From contig NZ_SPDV01000001.1 in the NCBI RefSeq assembly GCF_004564275.1, forward strand, positions 183,891-247,890: a stretch of DNA of 64,000 bases, in the 5' to 3' direction. The notes below the pieces were generated by a model. It ran no database searches. It was not told where the DNA came from and saw only the letters and a list, made by a program, of their open reading frames with translations. The position numbers and the translations under genes were made by a program. Of the stretch, positions 1-9,791 are shown one piece after another (position 1 is the first letter of the stretch; every line of letters begins with the position of its first letter). This stretch comes from Sphingomonas parva (ex Maeng et al. 2020). GTDB lineage: Bacteria; Pseudomonadota; Alphaproteobacteria; Sphingomonadales; Sphingomonadaceae.

Positions 1-676
1 GCTCGACACCGTCGGGCGACACCTGCTTCGGGAAGCCGTGGGGCATGAACGGATCGAAATTGGCCGGATCGAAATACGGCAGGGTCACCGCGACGAAGAC
101 GATCAGGGCGATGACCTTCACCACCACCAGCAGGGCATTGAGCGTCGCGCTCTCGCGCGTGCCGTAGATGAGCAGCCCGGCGACGACGGCGATGATGAAC
201 ACGGCGGGGAGATTGACGAGGCCGCCGAGTTCGGGTCCGTTGGCGAGGACATCGGGGATGGCGAAGGCAGTTCCGGAGAGGAAGCCCGAGGCATAGCCGG
301 ACCAGCCGACGGCGACCGCGCTCACCACCAGCGAATATTCGAGAATCAGGCTCCAGCCGACGATCCAGGCGATCAGCTCGCCAATCACGACGTAGGAATA
401 GGTGTAGGCGCTGCCGGACGCCGGGATCATCGTCGCCATCTCGGCATAAGCGAGCGCGGCGCAGGCGCAGATCAGGCCCGCGATCGCGAAGGAGAGGATC
501 ACCGATGGACCGGCCTTGTCGGCGCCCACGCCGATCAGGGTGAGAATGCCGGTGCCGACGATCGCCCCGACGCCGAGGGCGACGAGGTGCGGCCAGCCGA
601 GGCTGCGCGTCAGGCGGTGCTCGGGCGCGAGCTCGTCATCGGCGAGCACCGCCTTTTTCGCGTTCCAGTTCTTCAC
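1..676 (-). CDS. APC-family amino acid permease (partial, C-terminus outside the window)
   Basis: Only the N-terminal 225 or so codons are present; the frame runs off the left edge. The product is a multi-pass inner-membrane transporter of the amino acid-polyamine-organocation family. The start is a GTG at 676 (protein begins MKNWNAKKAVLADDELAPEH), chosen because the ATG a few codons upstream meets a stop at once. After a short cytoplasmic segment comes the conserved first helix with the motif GVGAIVGTGI, followed by the IPASGSAYTYSY segment typical of cationic amino acid permeases. At least five hydrophobic segments are visible. The substrate cannot be told from the sequence. Family assignment is firm; a YkfD/CAT-like subgroup is likely but inferred. 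Confidence 0.9.
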   Translation of the reverse strand, partial: MKNWNAKKAVLADDELAPEHRLTRSLGWPHLVALGVGAIVGTGILTLIGVGADKAGPSVILSFAIAGLICACAALAYAEMATMIPASGSAYTYSYVVIGELIAWIVGWSLILEYSLVVSAVAVGWSGYASGFLSGTAFAIPDVLANGPELGGLVNLPAVFIIAVVAGLLIYGTRESATLNALLVVVKVIALIVFVAVTLPYFDPANFDPFMPHGFPKQVSPDGVE

Positions 677-797
677 CCCGCTCCCTCTCCCCTCATTCGT
701 TGCGGCGACTCAACCACGGGCGCGTGCCTTTGTGAAGGTGCGGCGGTTGCAAAGCCGCGCCTTTGGGTGCCACAACGGCGCGATGGAGAGGACGACG

Positions 798-1124
798 ATG
801 AAGCTGCCGGCGCTTCTGATGATGGCCGTTCTCGCGGGCTGCACGGCGCAGGTCACGCACCCGACGAAGAGCGTGGCGGAGATGCAGGTCGATATCGACC
901 AGTGCACCGATCACGCGAGCCGCAAATATTGGATGGATCCGGTCGCCGCCCTCTACAACGCCTACGATTGCCTCGAGGCGATGGGCTATCAGCGCAGCCA
1001 CAAGGATCTAGCCGCACGAGTCGAGCAGGCGATCGAGGGCACCGGGCCGCGGACTGAGGCCGAGGCGCAGCCCAAGGCACCGCCGGGACCATGCCGGGTT
1101 CCCTGCACCAGGCCGCGCAGCTGA
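798..1124 (+). CDS. small predicted lipoprotein, function unknown
   Basis: This is a 108-residue protein with a type II signal peptide: a hydrophobic stretch from residue 3 followed by the lipobox VLAGC with the lipidated cysteine at residue 15. The start at 798 is preferred over the in-frame ATG at 783 because GGAGAGG sits six to seven bases upstream of 798. The mature part has two further cysteines (in QCTDH and DCLEAMGY) that could form a disulphide, and a Pro-rich C-terminus. It stands alone between the divergent permease gene and the J-domain gene, transcribed from the left. I do not recognise the family; it resembles the many short sphingomonad periplasmic lipoproteins of unknown role. 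Confidence 0.7.
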   Translation: MKLPALLMMAVLAGCTAQVTHPTKSVAEMQVDIDQCTDHASRKYWMDPVAALYNAYDCLEAMGYQRSHKDLAARVEQAIEGTGPRTEAEAQPKAPPGPCRVPCTRPRS

Positions 1125-1197
1125 CACCCCGCACGGGCTCGCTCCCCCGCACGCCGGGCCTGGCCGAAATGCCTGTTCCGCGCCGCACGGCGCCGGG

Positions 1198-1857
1198 TCA
1201 GTAGATGTAGCCCTGACGCTCCAGGAACTCGCGCTCCTCACTGGGGGCGCTCCGCTGGGTCGGCCGTTTCGAACGGTGCGGCTTCGTCGCGGCCGAGCCG
1301 GTCTGCGCCGGGCGCTGCGTTGCACCGGCCGGCGGCAGTGCGACAGCTGCCGGCGCCTCGGCTACAGGCGCTGGCGCTTCGTTGCGCACGACCGCCGCAG
1401 GGGTGAAGAAGATCTCCTCCGCCTCGTCGGCGCCGAACCCGGGCGTCGGCGCGCCGATCTCCGCTGCGGCGGTCTGCACGGCCGCCTGCAAGGCGGGTGA
1501 GGCCTGCTTGCTGGGTCCGACGGTGACCAGCATTACGCCGCCGAGCACCGCCGCGGTCGCCCAGCCGGTCCAGCCGAAGATCCCGGTGTGGTGCTGGGCG
1601 ATCTCCGCCGGTGCGTAGCGCGCGAGCAGCATTTCCTGCTGCCGCTCCCACTCCCGCCGGTCGTAGGCCGCGCGGCGCTCGGGCTCGCGAAGAGTCGCGA
1701 ACGCGGCGTTGATCTCGGCGGCATCGGCGGCGTGATCCCCGCCTCCCTGGTCGGGATGGTACTTCTTCATCAGCGCGCGATAGGCTGCCTCGATCACCAC
1801 CGGCTCGGCATCGGGCGAGACGTTGAGGATGTTGTAGAGACTGCGGTGCGCGGCCAT
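1198..1857 (-). CDS. membrane-anchored J-domain (DnaJ-like) protein
   Basis: The 219-residue protein has an N-terminal J domain (about residues 5-70) containing the invariant HPD at residues 34-36, which stimulates the ATPase of DnaK-type Hsp70 chaperones. A single hydrophobic segment follows (about 94-116), then a long Ala/Pro-rich low-complexity region and a short charged C-terminus ending GYIY. There is no Gly/Phe region, zinc finger or DnaJ C-terminal domain, so this is a class C J-protein and not DnaJ itself. A longer frame reaches upstream to 1986, but the first 43 residues are low-complexity Arg-rich and the J domain begins straight after the ATG at 1857. Its Hsp70 partner and clients are unknown. 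It lies 88 bases after the YciE-like gene, so co-transcription is possible. Confidence 0.8.
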   Translation of the reverse strand: MAAHRSLYNILNVSPDAEPVVIEAAYRALMKKYHPDQGGGDHAADAAEINAAFATLREPERRAAYDRREWERQQEMLLARYAPAEIAQHHTGIFGWTGWATAAVLGGVMLVTVGPSKQASPALQAAVQTAAAEIGAPTPGFGADEAEEIFFTPAAVVRNEAPAPVAEAPAAVALPPAGATQRPAQTGSAATKPHRSKRPTQRSAPSEEREFLERQGYIY

Positions 1858-1945
1858 CAGTTCTTTCTGCCGCAGAATTCGGCCAAGTGCCAGCCTCTTG
1901 TGCGCACCGGCCAGCCTCCGTCGGGTGCCGGCCAAACCATGCCGG

Positions 1946-2467
1946 TCAATGACCCGCGGAGACGCCGCTTGCGCGACGCGAGACATATTTGCGAGTGAGG
2001 TCCGGCAGGCTGTCCTGGACCCAGGCCGCCATCGCGATCTCCTCCTGCAGCGTCTCGCGCAGCAGGGCCGTCGCGGTGGGGAAGGATCCGGCCTCGCCCA
2101 GCGCGATCAGCGAGGTGTAGCTCGCGATCTCGTAATTCTCGAAAGCGGCGTTGACGAAGTGGTTCTTGAGCACTTCGTCCGCCGCCATGACGTGCCCCAT
2201 CGCGGCAAGATTGCCGAGAAAGGACAAGGCCATGTCCTTCAGGCTCGATCCCTGCTCGCCGAGGGAAGCGAGGATGTCGTCGAGGCGTCGGATCTGACTC
2301 TCGGTTTCGATCCGGTGCGCCCGCAGCCGCTCGGAGATCTCCGGGTAATGCACGAGCCGGTCGAGCTGGCGGTCGAGAAGCGAGAGCGCCTGCTGCTCGA
2401 CGGCGTGAACGTTCTGGAGCCCGGTGACGAAGATCATCCGGACGTGGCTGGAAGACGTGCTGGCCAT
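1946..2467 (-). CDS. YciE/YciF-like ferritin-fold protein (DUF892)
   Basis: The 173-residue protein matches the DUF892/YciE ferritin-like family. It is an all-helical four-helix bundle with the typical N-terminal pattern of Leu-x-x-Val-x-Ala-x-Glu-x-Gln (LQNVHAVEQQAL) and later Glu-rich helices (FENYEIASYTSLI) that in relatives provide di-iron ligands. In enterobacteria the family is linked to stress responses; the physiological role is not settled. The start at 2467 is supported by GCGGAG seven bases upstream; the longer TTG start at 2482 has no such support. It lies between ettA and the J-domain gene on the same strand, with a hairpin separating it from ettA. Confidence 0.82.
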   Translation of the reverse strand: MASTSSSHVRMIFVTGLQNVHAVEQQALSLLDRQLDRLVHYPEISERLRAHRIETESQIRRLDDILASLGEQGSSLKDMALSFLGNLAAMGHVMAADEVLKNHFVNAAFENYEIASYTSLIALGEAGSFPTATALLRETLQEEIAMAAWVQDSLPDLTRKYVSRRASGVSAGH

Positions 2468-2548
2468 GTCGACACTCCGCAAGATGCGTCGAGTTCAACA
2501 CCGCCGGGACGTTCCCGATCCCGCGACACGCACCGGGTGCGCAGCGGG

Positions 2549-2573
2549 CGGGGCACGCGATCGGCGTGCCCCG
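2549..2573 (-). terminator. hairpin after ettA
   Basis: A 10-bp perfect stem (2549-2558 with 2564-2573) with a 5-base loop lies eight bases after the ettA stop. There is no U-run after it, so it may be a processing or pausing structure and not a true intrinsic terminator. Confidence 0.45.
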
Positions 2574-2580
2574 GCCCGGC

Positions 2581-4260
<1,680 letters not shown>

Positions 4261-4415
4261 GGCGGCGCTCGTCTCCGAAAGATTCTGGCGGGGAAATTCG
4301 CCGCCTACCTAGTGTCTTCCGGGCGGAATGGCAAACGGCGTGCGCACCGTTCCGGCCGGCGCGCGACCGCTTTTCGCCTTGTCCCCCGGCCGCGGGAGTG
4401 GCTATCGCAGCCGCC

Positions 4416-5801
4416 ATGAAGAAGCAGCTCCTCCTCGCCGCCGCCCTCCCCCTCCTCAGCCTCAGCATCTCCGCCGCCGCTCCGGCGCAGCGTGTCGCCG
4501 GCCAGGCCGAGCGCCTGCGCGAAGCGGCGCTGGAGGACGATGTCGCCTGGGACATCGTCGAAGGCCTCACCACCGAGGTCGGGCCGCGCCTCGCCGGCAC
4601 CGAGGCCGAGGCCCGTGCGCGGGAATGGGGCGTCCGCAAGCTGAAGAGCCTCGGCTTCTCCAACGTCCATATCGAGACCTACGACATGCCCGTCTGGGTG
4701 CGCGGCGAAGAGCGGGCCGAGATCGTCTCGCCCTTCCCGCAGAAGCTCGCCGTCACCGCCCTCGGCAACAGCGCCGCGACCCCGGCCGCCGGCCTCAGCG
4801 CCGAAGTCGTCGGCTTCGCCAGCCTGGCCGAGCTCGAGGCCGCGCCCGATTCCGCCGTCCGCGGCAAAATCGTCTTCGTCACCCATGCGATGAGCCCGAC
4901 CCAGGACGGTTCCCAATACGGCTATTTCGGCGCGGTGCGCCGCACCGGCCCCTCGGTCGCAAGCCGCAAGGGCGCCGCCGCCATCGTCATCCGCTCGATC
5001 GGCACCGATCATCACCGCAATCCCCACACGGGCGTGCAGATGTGGGCCCAAGGCGTGCAGCCGATCCCCGCCGGAGCGCTGAGCGTCCCCGACGCCGAGC
5101 AGCTCGAGCGGATGCTGAAGCGCGGCAAGCCGATCACGATGCGGCTCACCCTCACCCCTCGGAACATCGGCGTGCAGCAGGGCGGCAACGTCGTCGCCGA
5201 GGTGCGCGGCACCGATCCCGACGCGGGCATCATCCTGATCGGCGGCCATCTCGATAGCTGGGATCTCGGCACCGGCGCCATCGACAATGCGGCGGGAGTC
5301 GCGATCACGGCGGCGGCCGCCAAGCGGATCATGGACGCGGGACGGCCGCGCCGCACGATCCGGGTGGTCTGGTTCGGCGCCGAGGAAGTCGGCGGCAACG
5401 GCTCCGACGCCTATCGCACCGCCCACGCCAAGGAGAAGATCGTGTTCGTCTCCGAATCCGATTTCGGCGCCGATCGCGTCTGGCGGATGGACCCGGGCTT
5501 CGCTCCGGCCAACGCAGCGCTCTCGGATCGGGTGGCCGCGGTGCTCGCGCCGCTCGGCATCTCGCGCAGCACCCAGCCCGCCAGCGGCGGCGCCGACCTC
5601 GGCGATTGGGTGCGGGCCGGCGTCGCCGGGGTCGATCTGCAGCAGGACGGCACCCGCTATTTCGATTATCACCACACGCCCGACGACACGCTCGACAAGA
5701 TCGATCCGGAGCAGCTCCGCCAGAACGTCGCCGCCTGGACCGCGATGCTGTCCGTCGTCGCCGATGCGCGGGAGGAGATCGCTCGGACACCGGCGCGCTG
5801 A
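4416..5801 (+). CDS. exported M28-family metallopeptidase
   Basis: The 461-residue protein starts with a Sec signal peptide (MKKQLLLAAALPLLSLSISA). It carries the M28 zinc-peptidase signatures: GGHLDSWDLGTGAIDNAAG near residues 277-295 (zinc-binding His and bridging Asp), WFGAEEVGGNGS near 320 (catalytic Glu pair), a later ESDFGAD motif (zinc Asp) and YHHTPDDTLD near the C-terminus (zinc His). The layout resembles carboxypeptidase Q/plasma glutamate carboxypeptidase relatives with an inserted PA-like subdomain around residues 100-230. It probably hydrolyses small peptides in the periplasm. A longer upstream frame to 4251 exists, but the signal peptide fixes the ATG at 4416. It is convergent with the cupredoxin gene. 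Confidence 0.92.
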   Translation: MKKQLLLAAALPLLSLSISAAAPAQRVAGQAERLREAALEDDVAWDIVEGLTTEVGPRLAGTEAEARAREWGVRKLKSLGFSNVHIETYDMPVWVRGEERAEIVSPFPQKLAVTALGNSAATPAAGLSAEVVGFASLAELEAAPDSAVRGKIVFVTHAMSPTQDGSQYGYFGAVRRTGPSVASRKGAAAIVIRSIGTDHHRNPHTGVQMWAQGVQPIPAGALSVPDAEQLERMLKRGKPITMRLTLTPRNIGVQQGGNVVAEVRGTDPDAGIILIGGHLDSWDLGTGAIDNAAGVAITAAAAKRIMDAGRPRRTIRVVWFGAEEVGGNGSDAYRTAHAKEKIVFVSESDFGADRVWRMDPGFAPANAALSDRVAAVLAPLGISRSTQPASGGADLGDWVRAGVAGVDLQQDGTRYFDYHHTPDDTLDKIDPEQLRQNVAAWTAMLSVVADAREEIARTPAR

Positions 5802-5838
5802 AGACGGCGGAGGCCGCGGCGCCGATGCGCTGCGGCCT

Positions 5839-6240
5839 TTACTGCACCAGGATCGTGCCTTTCATGCCCAATGTGCTGTGGAAGGCGTGGCTGCAGCGCA
5901 GCGAATAGCGTCCCGCCTTTGGCACCAGCGCCACCTCCGCGCTCTGGTGGCCGGCCACCTCGATCGACCCCTTGGAGATCTTCGCCGCGTCGCTCGAGCG
6001 GACGCTCGCGGCCGCGAAGAAGTCCTTGGCGGTGAAGTCATGTCCGCCCGAGCTCGCATTGACGAGGTGGAGCAGCACGGGCTGCCCGGCCTTCAGCCGG
6101 ATCGTCGCCGGCGCGAACTTGAAGCTCGAAAGATCGACATGGACCGGCATCGGATGGCTCCAGTCCGGCTGCCCGGCCAGCGTTGCTGCCGGAAAGGTCA
6201 AGGCGAGCGAGGCGAGCATCAGGGACTCGGATCTGGTCAT
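5839..6240 (-). CDS. exported cupredoxin-domain (type 1 copper) protein
   Basis: The 133-residue protein has a signal peptide ending near residue 23 and a single cupredoxin fold. The mononuclear type 1 copper ligands are all present: His67 (in SGGHDF) and a C-terminal C-x4-H-x4-M loop with Cys116, His121 and Met126. Plastocyanin- and azurin-like proteins with this arrangement carry electrons in the periplasm or act as copper carriers. No redox partner gene is adjacent. It is transcribed divergently from the small exported protein at 6395 and convergently with the M28 peptidase. The copper site is directly visible; the partner and electron-transfer role are inferred. Confidence 0.88.
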   Translation of the reverse strand: MTRSESLMLASLALTFPAATLAGQPDWSHPMPVHVDLSSFKFAPATIRLKAGQPVLLHLVNASSGGHDFTAKDFFAAASVRSSDAAKISKGSIEVAGHQSAEVALVPKAGRYSLRCSHAFHSTLGMKGTILVQ

Positions 6241-6394
6241 GGCGGCGACCTCCAGTGTTGCCGGACAGGCTACGCCCCATTGCCGCAGCCTCCAAGCCGC
6301 ACATTGGGTGCCGGTCTGTAGCCCCGCGGACAGCCCCGGTTCATCCGCCCTCGGCTATGTGGCTCGAAGAGCCATTTTCCTGAAGGAACATCTC

Positions 6395-6787
6395 ATGCGG
6401 AAGCTCATCGCTATCGGCCTCGGCGGCCTGATCGCCGCCACGAGCCCCGCCCAGGCCGCCTCCCCTGCCGATGCCGAGGCCAAGCTCTCCAGGGCACTCG
6501 AAGGCCGGGTCGCGGGCGAGCCGGTCAAGTGCATCAACCTGCGCCAGGTGCGGTCGACCCGGATCATCGAGGATACCGGCATTCTCTACGACGCCGGCAG
6601 CACCCTCTATCTCAATCGCCCGCGGGCAGGCGCCGGCTCGCTCGATGCCTGGGACACTCTCGTCACCAAGCTCCATTCCAGCCAGCTCTGCAGCATCGAT
6701 ACGGTGCAGCTCTACGACACGGCGTCGCGGGTGCAGACGGGCGTCGTCTTCCTCGGCGAGTTCGTCCCCTACCGCCGGGCGGAGTGA
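6395..6787 (+). CDS. small exported protein of unknown function
   Basis: The 130-residue protein has a clear signal peptide (MRKLIAIGLGGLIAATSPAQ, cleavage after AQA). The mature domain has two cysteines (KCINL and LCSID) and no recognisable enzymatic motif. GAAGGAAC lies five to ten bases upstream of the ATG at 6395, which decides this start over several upstream in-frame codons. Similar short exported proteins are common in sphingomonads. It converges on the sulfotransferase operon, ending 35 bases from the stop of that operon. Confidence 0.75.
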   Translation: MRKLIAIGLGGLIAATSPAQAASPADAEAKLSRALEGRVAGEPVKCINLRQVRSTRIIEDTGILYDAGSTLYLNRPRAGAGSLDAWDTLVTKLHSSQLCSIDTVQLYDTASRVQTGVVFLGEFVPYRRAE

Positions 6788-6821
6788 TCCGGGGGCCGCT
6801 CGCGAGCAGGGCGGCCGATGA

Positions 6822-7787
6822 TCACGGCTCCCACCAATGGTCGGCAGCGTAGAATGGGGCGCCGATGGCTTGATACCCTTCTCGTAGGTCGCGCAGCTCG
6901 GCCTGTCCCAGATCCTGCCGCCACGCCGCCCTCATCTGGCGACTGTTGCGCACGACGCCGTAGGAGTCGCGGGGCTCGTGATCGGCGACGAAGCAATCGC
7001 GCGCGACCGTCTCCTCGATCGCAGAGTCCCACGCAAGCCCCGCGAATTCACAGAGCGATCGGAAACCCGATTGAGGGGTCGTGCATAGATCTTCGTACTG
7101 CACCACCGTCGACGAGGCGACTGTCGCCAGCTGGTCGGCAGCCTGCCTGTGCACGAGGGCCTGTACGGCACCCATCCTGTGCCACACGGAGCGGAGTCGC
7201 GGGTCGGCCTGCAATTCGGCGGCCTTTCTCCTGCCGAAGCGACGCTCGAGGCCTACGGGGCCCAAGTCCTCCAGCCAGCCCATCCTCGCGAAGCTCGCCG
7301 CGACGCCGGCAGGATGCCGGACCAGGTAGACGACACGGGCACTCAGCAGTCGTGCCAGCCAGCCGATGCTCAGCGGGTTGACCTCCTTGACCACGAGCCG
7401 CTTGCGGCAGCGCCCGGTCAGCGTCCACTGGCTCGGAGAGCTGACGATATTCGGCGGAAACGCAGGCAGCGCGATCGCCGCCGCGGAGGCGGCGCCGGCA
7501 TAGAGTGGCGGCGGCAATCCGGCCGCGAAGGCGAAGACCGGTGACCCCGGGTCGCGCTGAAGGTGGGAGAGTGTCAGCGGCTCGTGCAGGTAGAGCGCAG
7601 AGGCGGAGCGTCCGAGCGTGCGGCCGACCCACGTCGAGCCGCTCCGAGGGTGGGAGACGATCAGCAGCGGCTGCAGCTGCGGCACGCTCCGCTTCGCGAT
7701 GAACGCACTGAATGGCCCCAGGTTCGCCCACCAGACCGGACTGAGGCGGTAACGTTCGAGAAGGCGGCGAACGGTCAATCGCGCCAT
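6822..7787 (-). CDS. sulfotransferase-family protein, last gene of the GT/ST operon
   Basis: The 321-residue protein has the PAPS-binding fingerprint of sulfotransferases: a 5'-phosphosulfate loop SHPRSGSTWVGRTL (about residues 44-57) and a 3'-phosphate-binding block YLVRHPAGVAASF near residues 165-177. Family members move sulfate from PAPS to hydroxyl groups of carbohydrates or lipids. No membrane segment is evident, so it would act at the cytosolic side. The start at 7787 overlaps the preceding sulfotransferase gene by 13 bases, implying coupled translation. It is clearly different in sequence from that neighbour. The acceptor is unknown; a glycan made by the adjacent glycosyltransferases is the natural guess. 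Confidence 0.85.
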   Translation of the reverse strand: MARLTVRRLLERYRLSPVWWANLGPFSAFIAKRSVPQLQPLLIVSHPRSGSTWVGRTLGRSASALYLHEPLTLSHLQRDPGSPVFAFAAGLPPPLYAGAASAAAIALPAFPPNIVSSPSQWTLTGRCRKRLVVKEVNPLSIGWLARLLSARVVYLVRHPAGVAASFARMGWLEDLGPVGLERRFGRRKAAELQADPRLRSVWHRMGAVQALVHRQAADQLATVASSTVVQYEDLCTTPQSGFRSLCEFAGLAWDSAIEETVARDCFVADHEPRDSYGVVRNSRQMRAAWRQDLGQAELRDLREGYQAIGAPFYAADHWWEP

Positions 7788-8503
7788 GGTTCGCTCCCAT
7801 AGCCGTAGCGCGCGCTCATGCTGGCCAGCGCCGCGGCACAGGGATGCTCCTGCAATTGCTGCGCGAACGCCTCTCGGCTGGGCGGTGCCGAGTAGACCGA
7901 CGGCCGCTTGTTGTAGGTCGCTGAAGGAGCCGGTCCCTGACGCTCGGCGACGGCCCCGATGTGGCGCAGAATCCGGGGCATCTCCGCCTCGATCTTCTCG
8001 ATTGGGACGCGATACGCGCCCAGCGCCTCGCAACGTGCATTCCAGTCCAGATACCACCGCACGCACGCATCGAAGGGATCGGAGCCGACGTCGAAATACC
8101 GTTCCGCGAAGGCGATGAAGCGGCGATGCCAGGGGCGGAAGGCGATGTCGAAGAAACCGATATTGTGGAAGGACCGGATCACGCTCGACGGTCTCCGGAC
8201 AAGGTGGATGATCGGAACGGTGCCCGGCTCCAGGAAGGGAACCGCGAGCCAGGAGGCGTCGCCACGGGCCTTGAACGGACGTCCGGGATTTCGCAGCCGA
8301 GGGCCTTCCGGCGTGAAATAGCCCTCGTGGGAGCAGGCGATCCCGATGTCGGTCAGTCGGCGCGCGACATGTGCGGTCCCGCAACGGCCGGTGCCGACGA
8401 TGACGAACTTGGGGGTTCCGGCGAGAATGACGTTCGTGACGCTCGCGATCAGCCGGGAAATGACGGCAGCGCGCCCGCCGACGGCGTCAGGCGGATGCCG
8501 CAC
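7775..8503 (-). CDS. sulfotransferase-like P-loop protein
   Basis: The 242-residue protein has a 5'-phosphosulfate-type loop VIVGTGRCGTAHVARRL (about residues 34-50) and a 3'-phosphate block IIHLVRRPSSVIRSFHNIGF, both features of sulfotransferases. Catalytic acid/base residues cannot be assigned by eye. It overlaps the upstream glycosyltransferase by 17 bases and the downstream sulfotransferase by 13, so the three are probably translationally coupled. The start shown is a GTG at 8503 with no strong ribosome-binding site; another start within the first 20 codons is possible. The C-terminus (EPWRD) is short compared with typical 250-300-residue members. Confidence 0.78.
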   Translation of the reverse strand: MRHPPDAVGGRAAVISRLIASVTNVILAGTPKFVIVGTGRCGTAHVARRLTDIGIACSHEGYFTPEGPRLRNPGRPFKARGDASWLAVPFLEPGTVPIIHLVRRPSSVIRSFHNIGFFDIAFRPWHRRFIAFAERYFDVGSDPFDACVRWYLDWNARCEALGAYRVPIEKIEAEMPRILRHIGAVAERQGPAPSATYNKRPSVYSAPPSREAFAQQLQEHPCAAALASMSARYGYGSEPWRD

Positions 8504-9791
8504 GGGACATCGCGGGACCGGTGGCGCTCCACGGATGGCTTCCCGGTATGATCCCGAGCTTGGCCGCCTGCGGCTCTGCGGCGATGACCGCGTGGTAGCG
8601 CTCGATCAGCATCGGAAGCACGGCGTCCGGGCCGAACAGCCGCTCGTACCGGCGGCGTGCCGCCGCGCCGAGCCGCTCTCGCAGGGCGGAATCCTGGCCC
8701 AGCCGGCGCATCGCCGCGACGAGCGCATCCTGATCGCCTGGAGGTACGATGATCCCCGTGTCCGGAGACAGCATGTCCGGGATACCGCCCACGCCCGACG
8801 CGATGACGGGAATTCCCGCCGCCATCGCCTCGATGATGCTGTTCGGGGTGCCTTCCGTGCGGGTGGGCAGGACGAAAACGTCCAGGGTGCCGAAGAAGGC
8901 GCTCCGTCCCTCGAGCGAGTTGTATCTTCCGACATAGTCGCAGGCATCGGCTATCCCGAGATCTGAGCTGAGACGTCGCGCCTTGTAGGCTTCCGGTCCC
9001 TCGCCCGCGATGCGCAGAAACGGGCGCGCATGACTGGGCCCCAGGCGGGCGAAGGCGGCGAGAAGGGCAAGCGTGCCCTTCAACGGTTCCAGCCTGCCGG
9101 AGAAGCCGAACACTACGTCGAAGGGCATCGGCCGCCTCGGTATCGGCCAGGCTGCGGGGCGCTCGCACAGCAACGGCAGCACGCCGATCCCGCCGGGGTG
9201 TCGGAACCTTTCGGCCCATTGCTCCGCGAGCTTCGGCGACAGCGCGACAACCGACGTGCACAGCGGGATCACACGTGCCAGTCGCCGATAATGGCGGTCG
9301 GCCTCCGGATGGAGCGGCGAGCCCAGTTCCTGGTAGAGGGTGCGTATGCCTTGTGCGTGGCACGCCCGGATCAAGACCGGAGTTCCGGAATCGGGCGTCA
9401 GGATGTGCACCACGTCATAGCGGTTCGCGGTGAAGAAGCGGATGCATCTGTGCAGATAGAGGCGTGAGACGAAGTGCAGGATCGACGTCCACAGGCCGCG
9501 CATGTGGCTCGCGAAGCTGTAGAGAAGAACGAAGACGAACAGGGCGTGGGTGGCCGCCGCGCGGACCGATTGCAGCAGAGAGAAGAGCCATGCCCGCTCG
9601 ACGATCGTCCGCACGGGGACGCCGGCTCGCCGCAGGCGCCGGAAATAAGGATCGCGCGTCGAATAGGGAAAGAGCGTGACGACCTCCACGTCGTGCCCGG
9701 CGGCGCAGAGCCGGCTCGCATAGGTCACGAGGGTTTCGTCGGCTCCGCTGACCGGGCCGGCGAAGCGGGCCTTGCACAGGGCGATCCTCAT
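8487..9791 (-). CDS. GT4-family glycosyltransferase
   Basis: The 434-residue protein has the two-Rossmann GT-B architecture of family 4. The N-terminal domain begins MRIALCKARFAGPVSGADE; the C-terminal domain carries FGFSGRLEPLKG (nucleotide-binding Gly/Arg), IAGEGPE and the E-x7-E motif in TRTEGTPNSIIEAMAAGIPV with VIASGVGGIPDML. A hydrophobic patch near residues 75-105 suggests membrane association. It retains configuration and uses an activated sugar; donor and acceptor are unknown. The ATG at 9791 overlaps the stop of the upstream GT2 gene in an ATGA junction and is backed by GAGAGG eight bases upstream; a longer frame to 9908 is not needed. Confidence 0.92.
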   Translation of the reverse strand: MRIALCKARFAGPVSGADETLVTYASRLCAAGHDVEVVTLFPYSTRDPYFRRLRRAGVPVRTIVERAWLFSLLQSVRAAATHALFVFVLLYSFASHMRGLWTSILHFVSRLYLHRCIRFFTANRYDVVHILTPDSGTPVLIRACHAQGIRTLYQELGSPLHPEADRHYRRLARVIPLCTSVVALSPKLAEQWAERFRHPGGIGVLPLLCERPAAWPIPRRPMPFDVVFGFSGRLEPLKGTLALLAAFARLGPSHARPFLRIAGEGPEAYKARRLSSDLGIADACDYVGRYNSLEGRSAFFGTLDVFVLPTRTEGTPNSIIEAMAAGIPVIASGVGGIPDMLSPDTGIIVPPGDQDALVAAMRRLGQDSALRERLGAAARRRYERLFGPDAVLPMLIERYHAVIAAEPQAAKLGIIPGSHPWSATGPAMSRAASA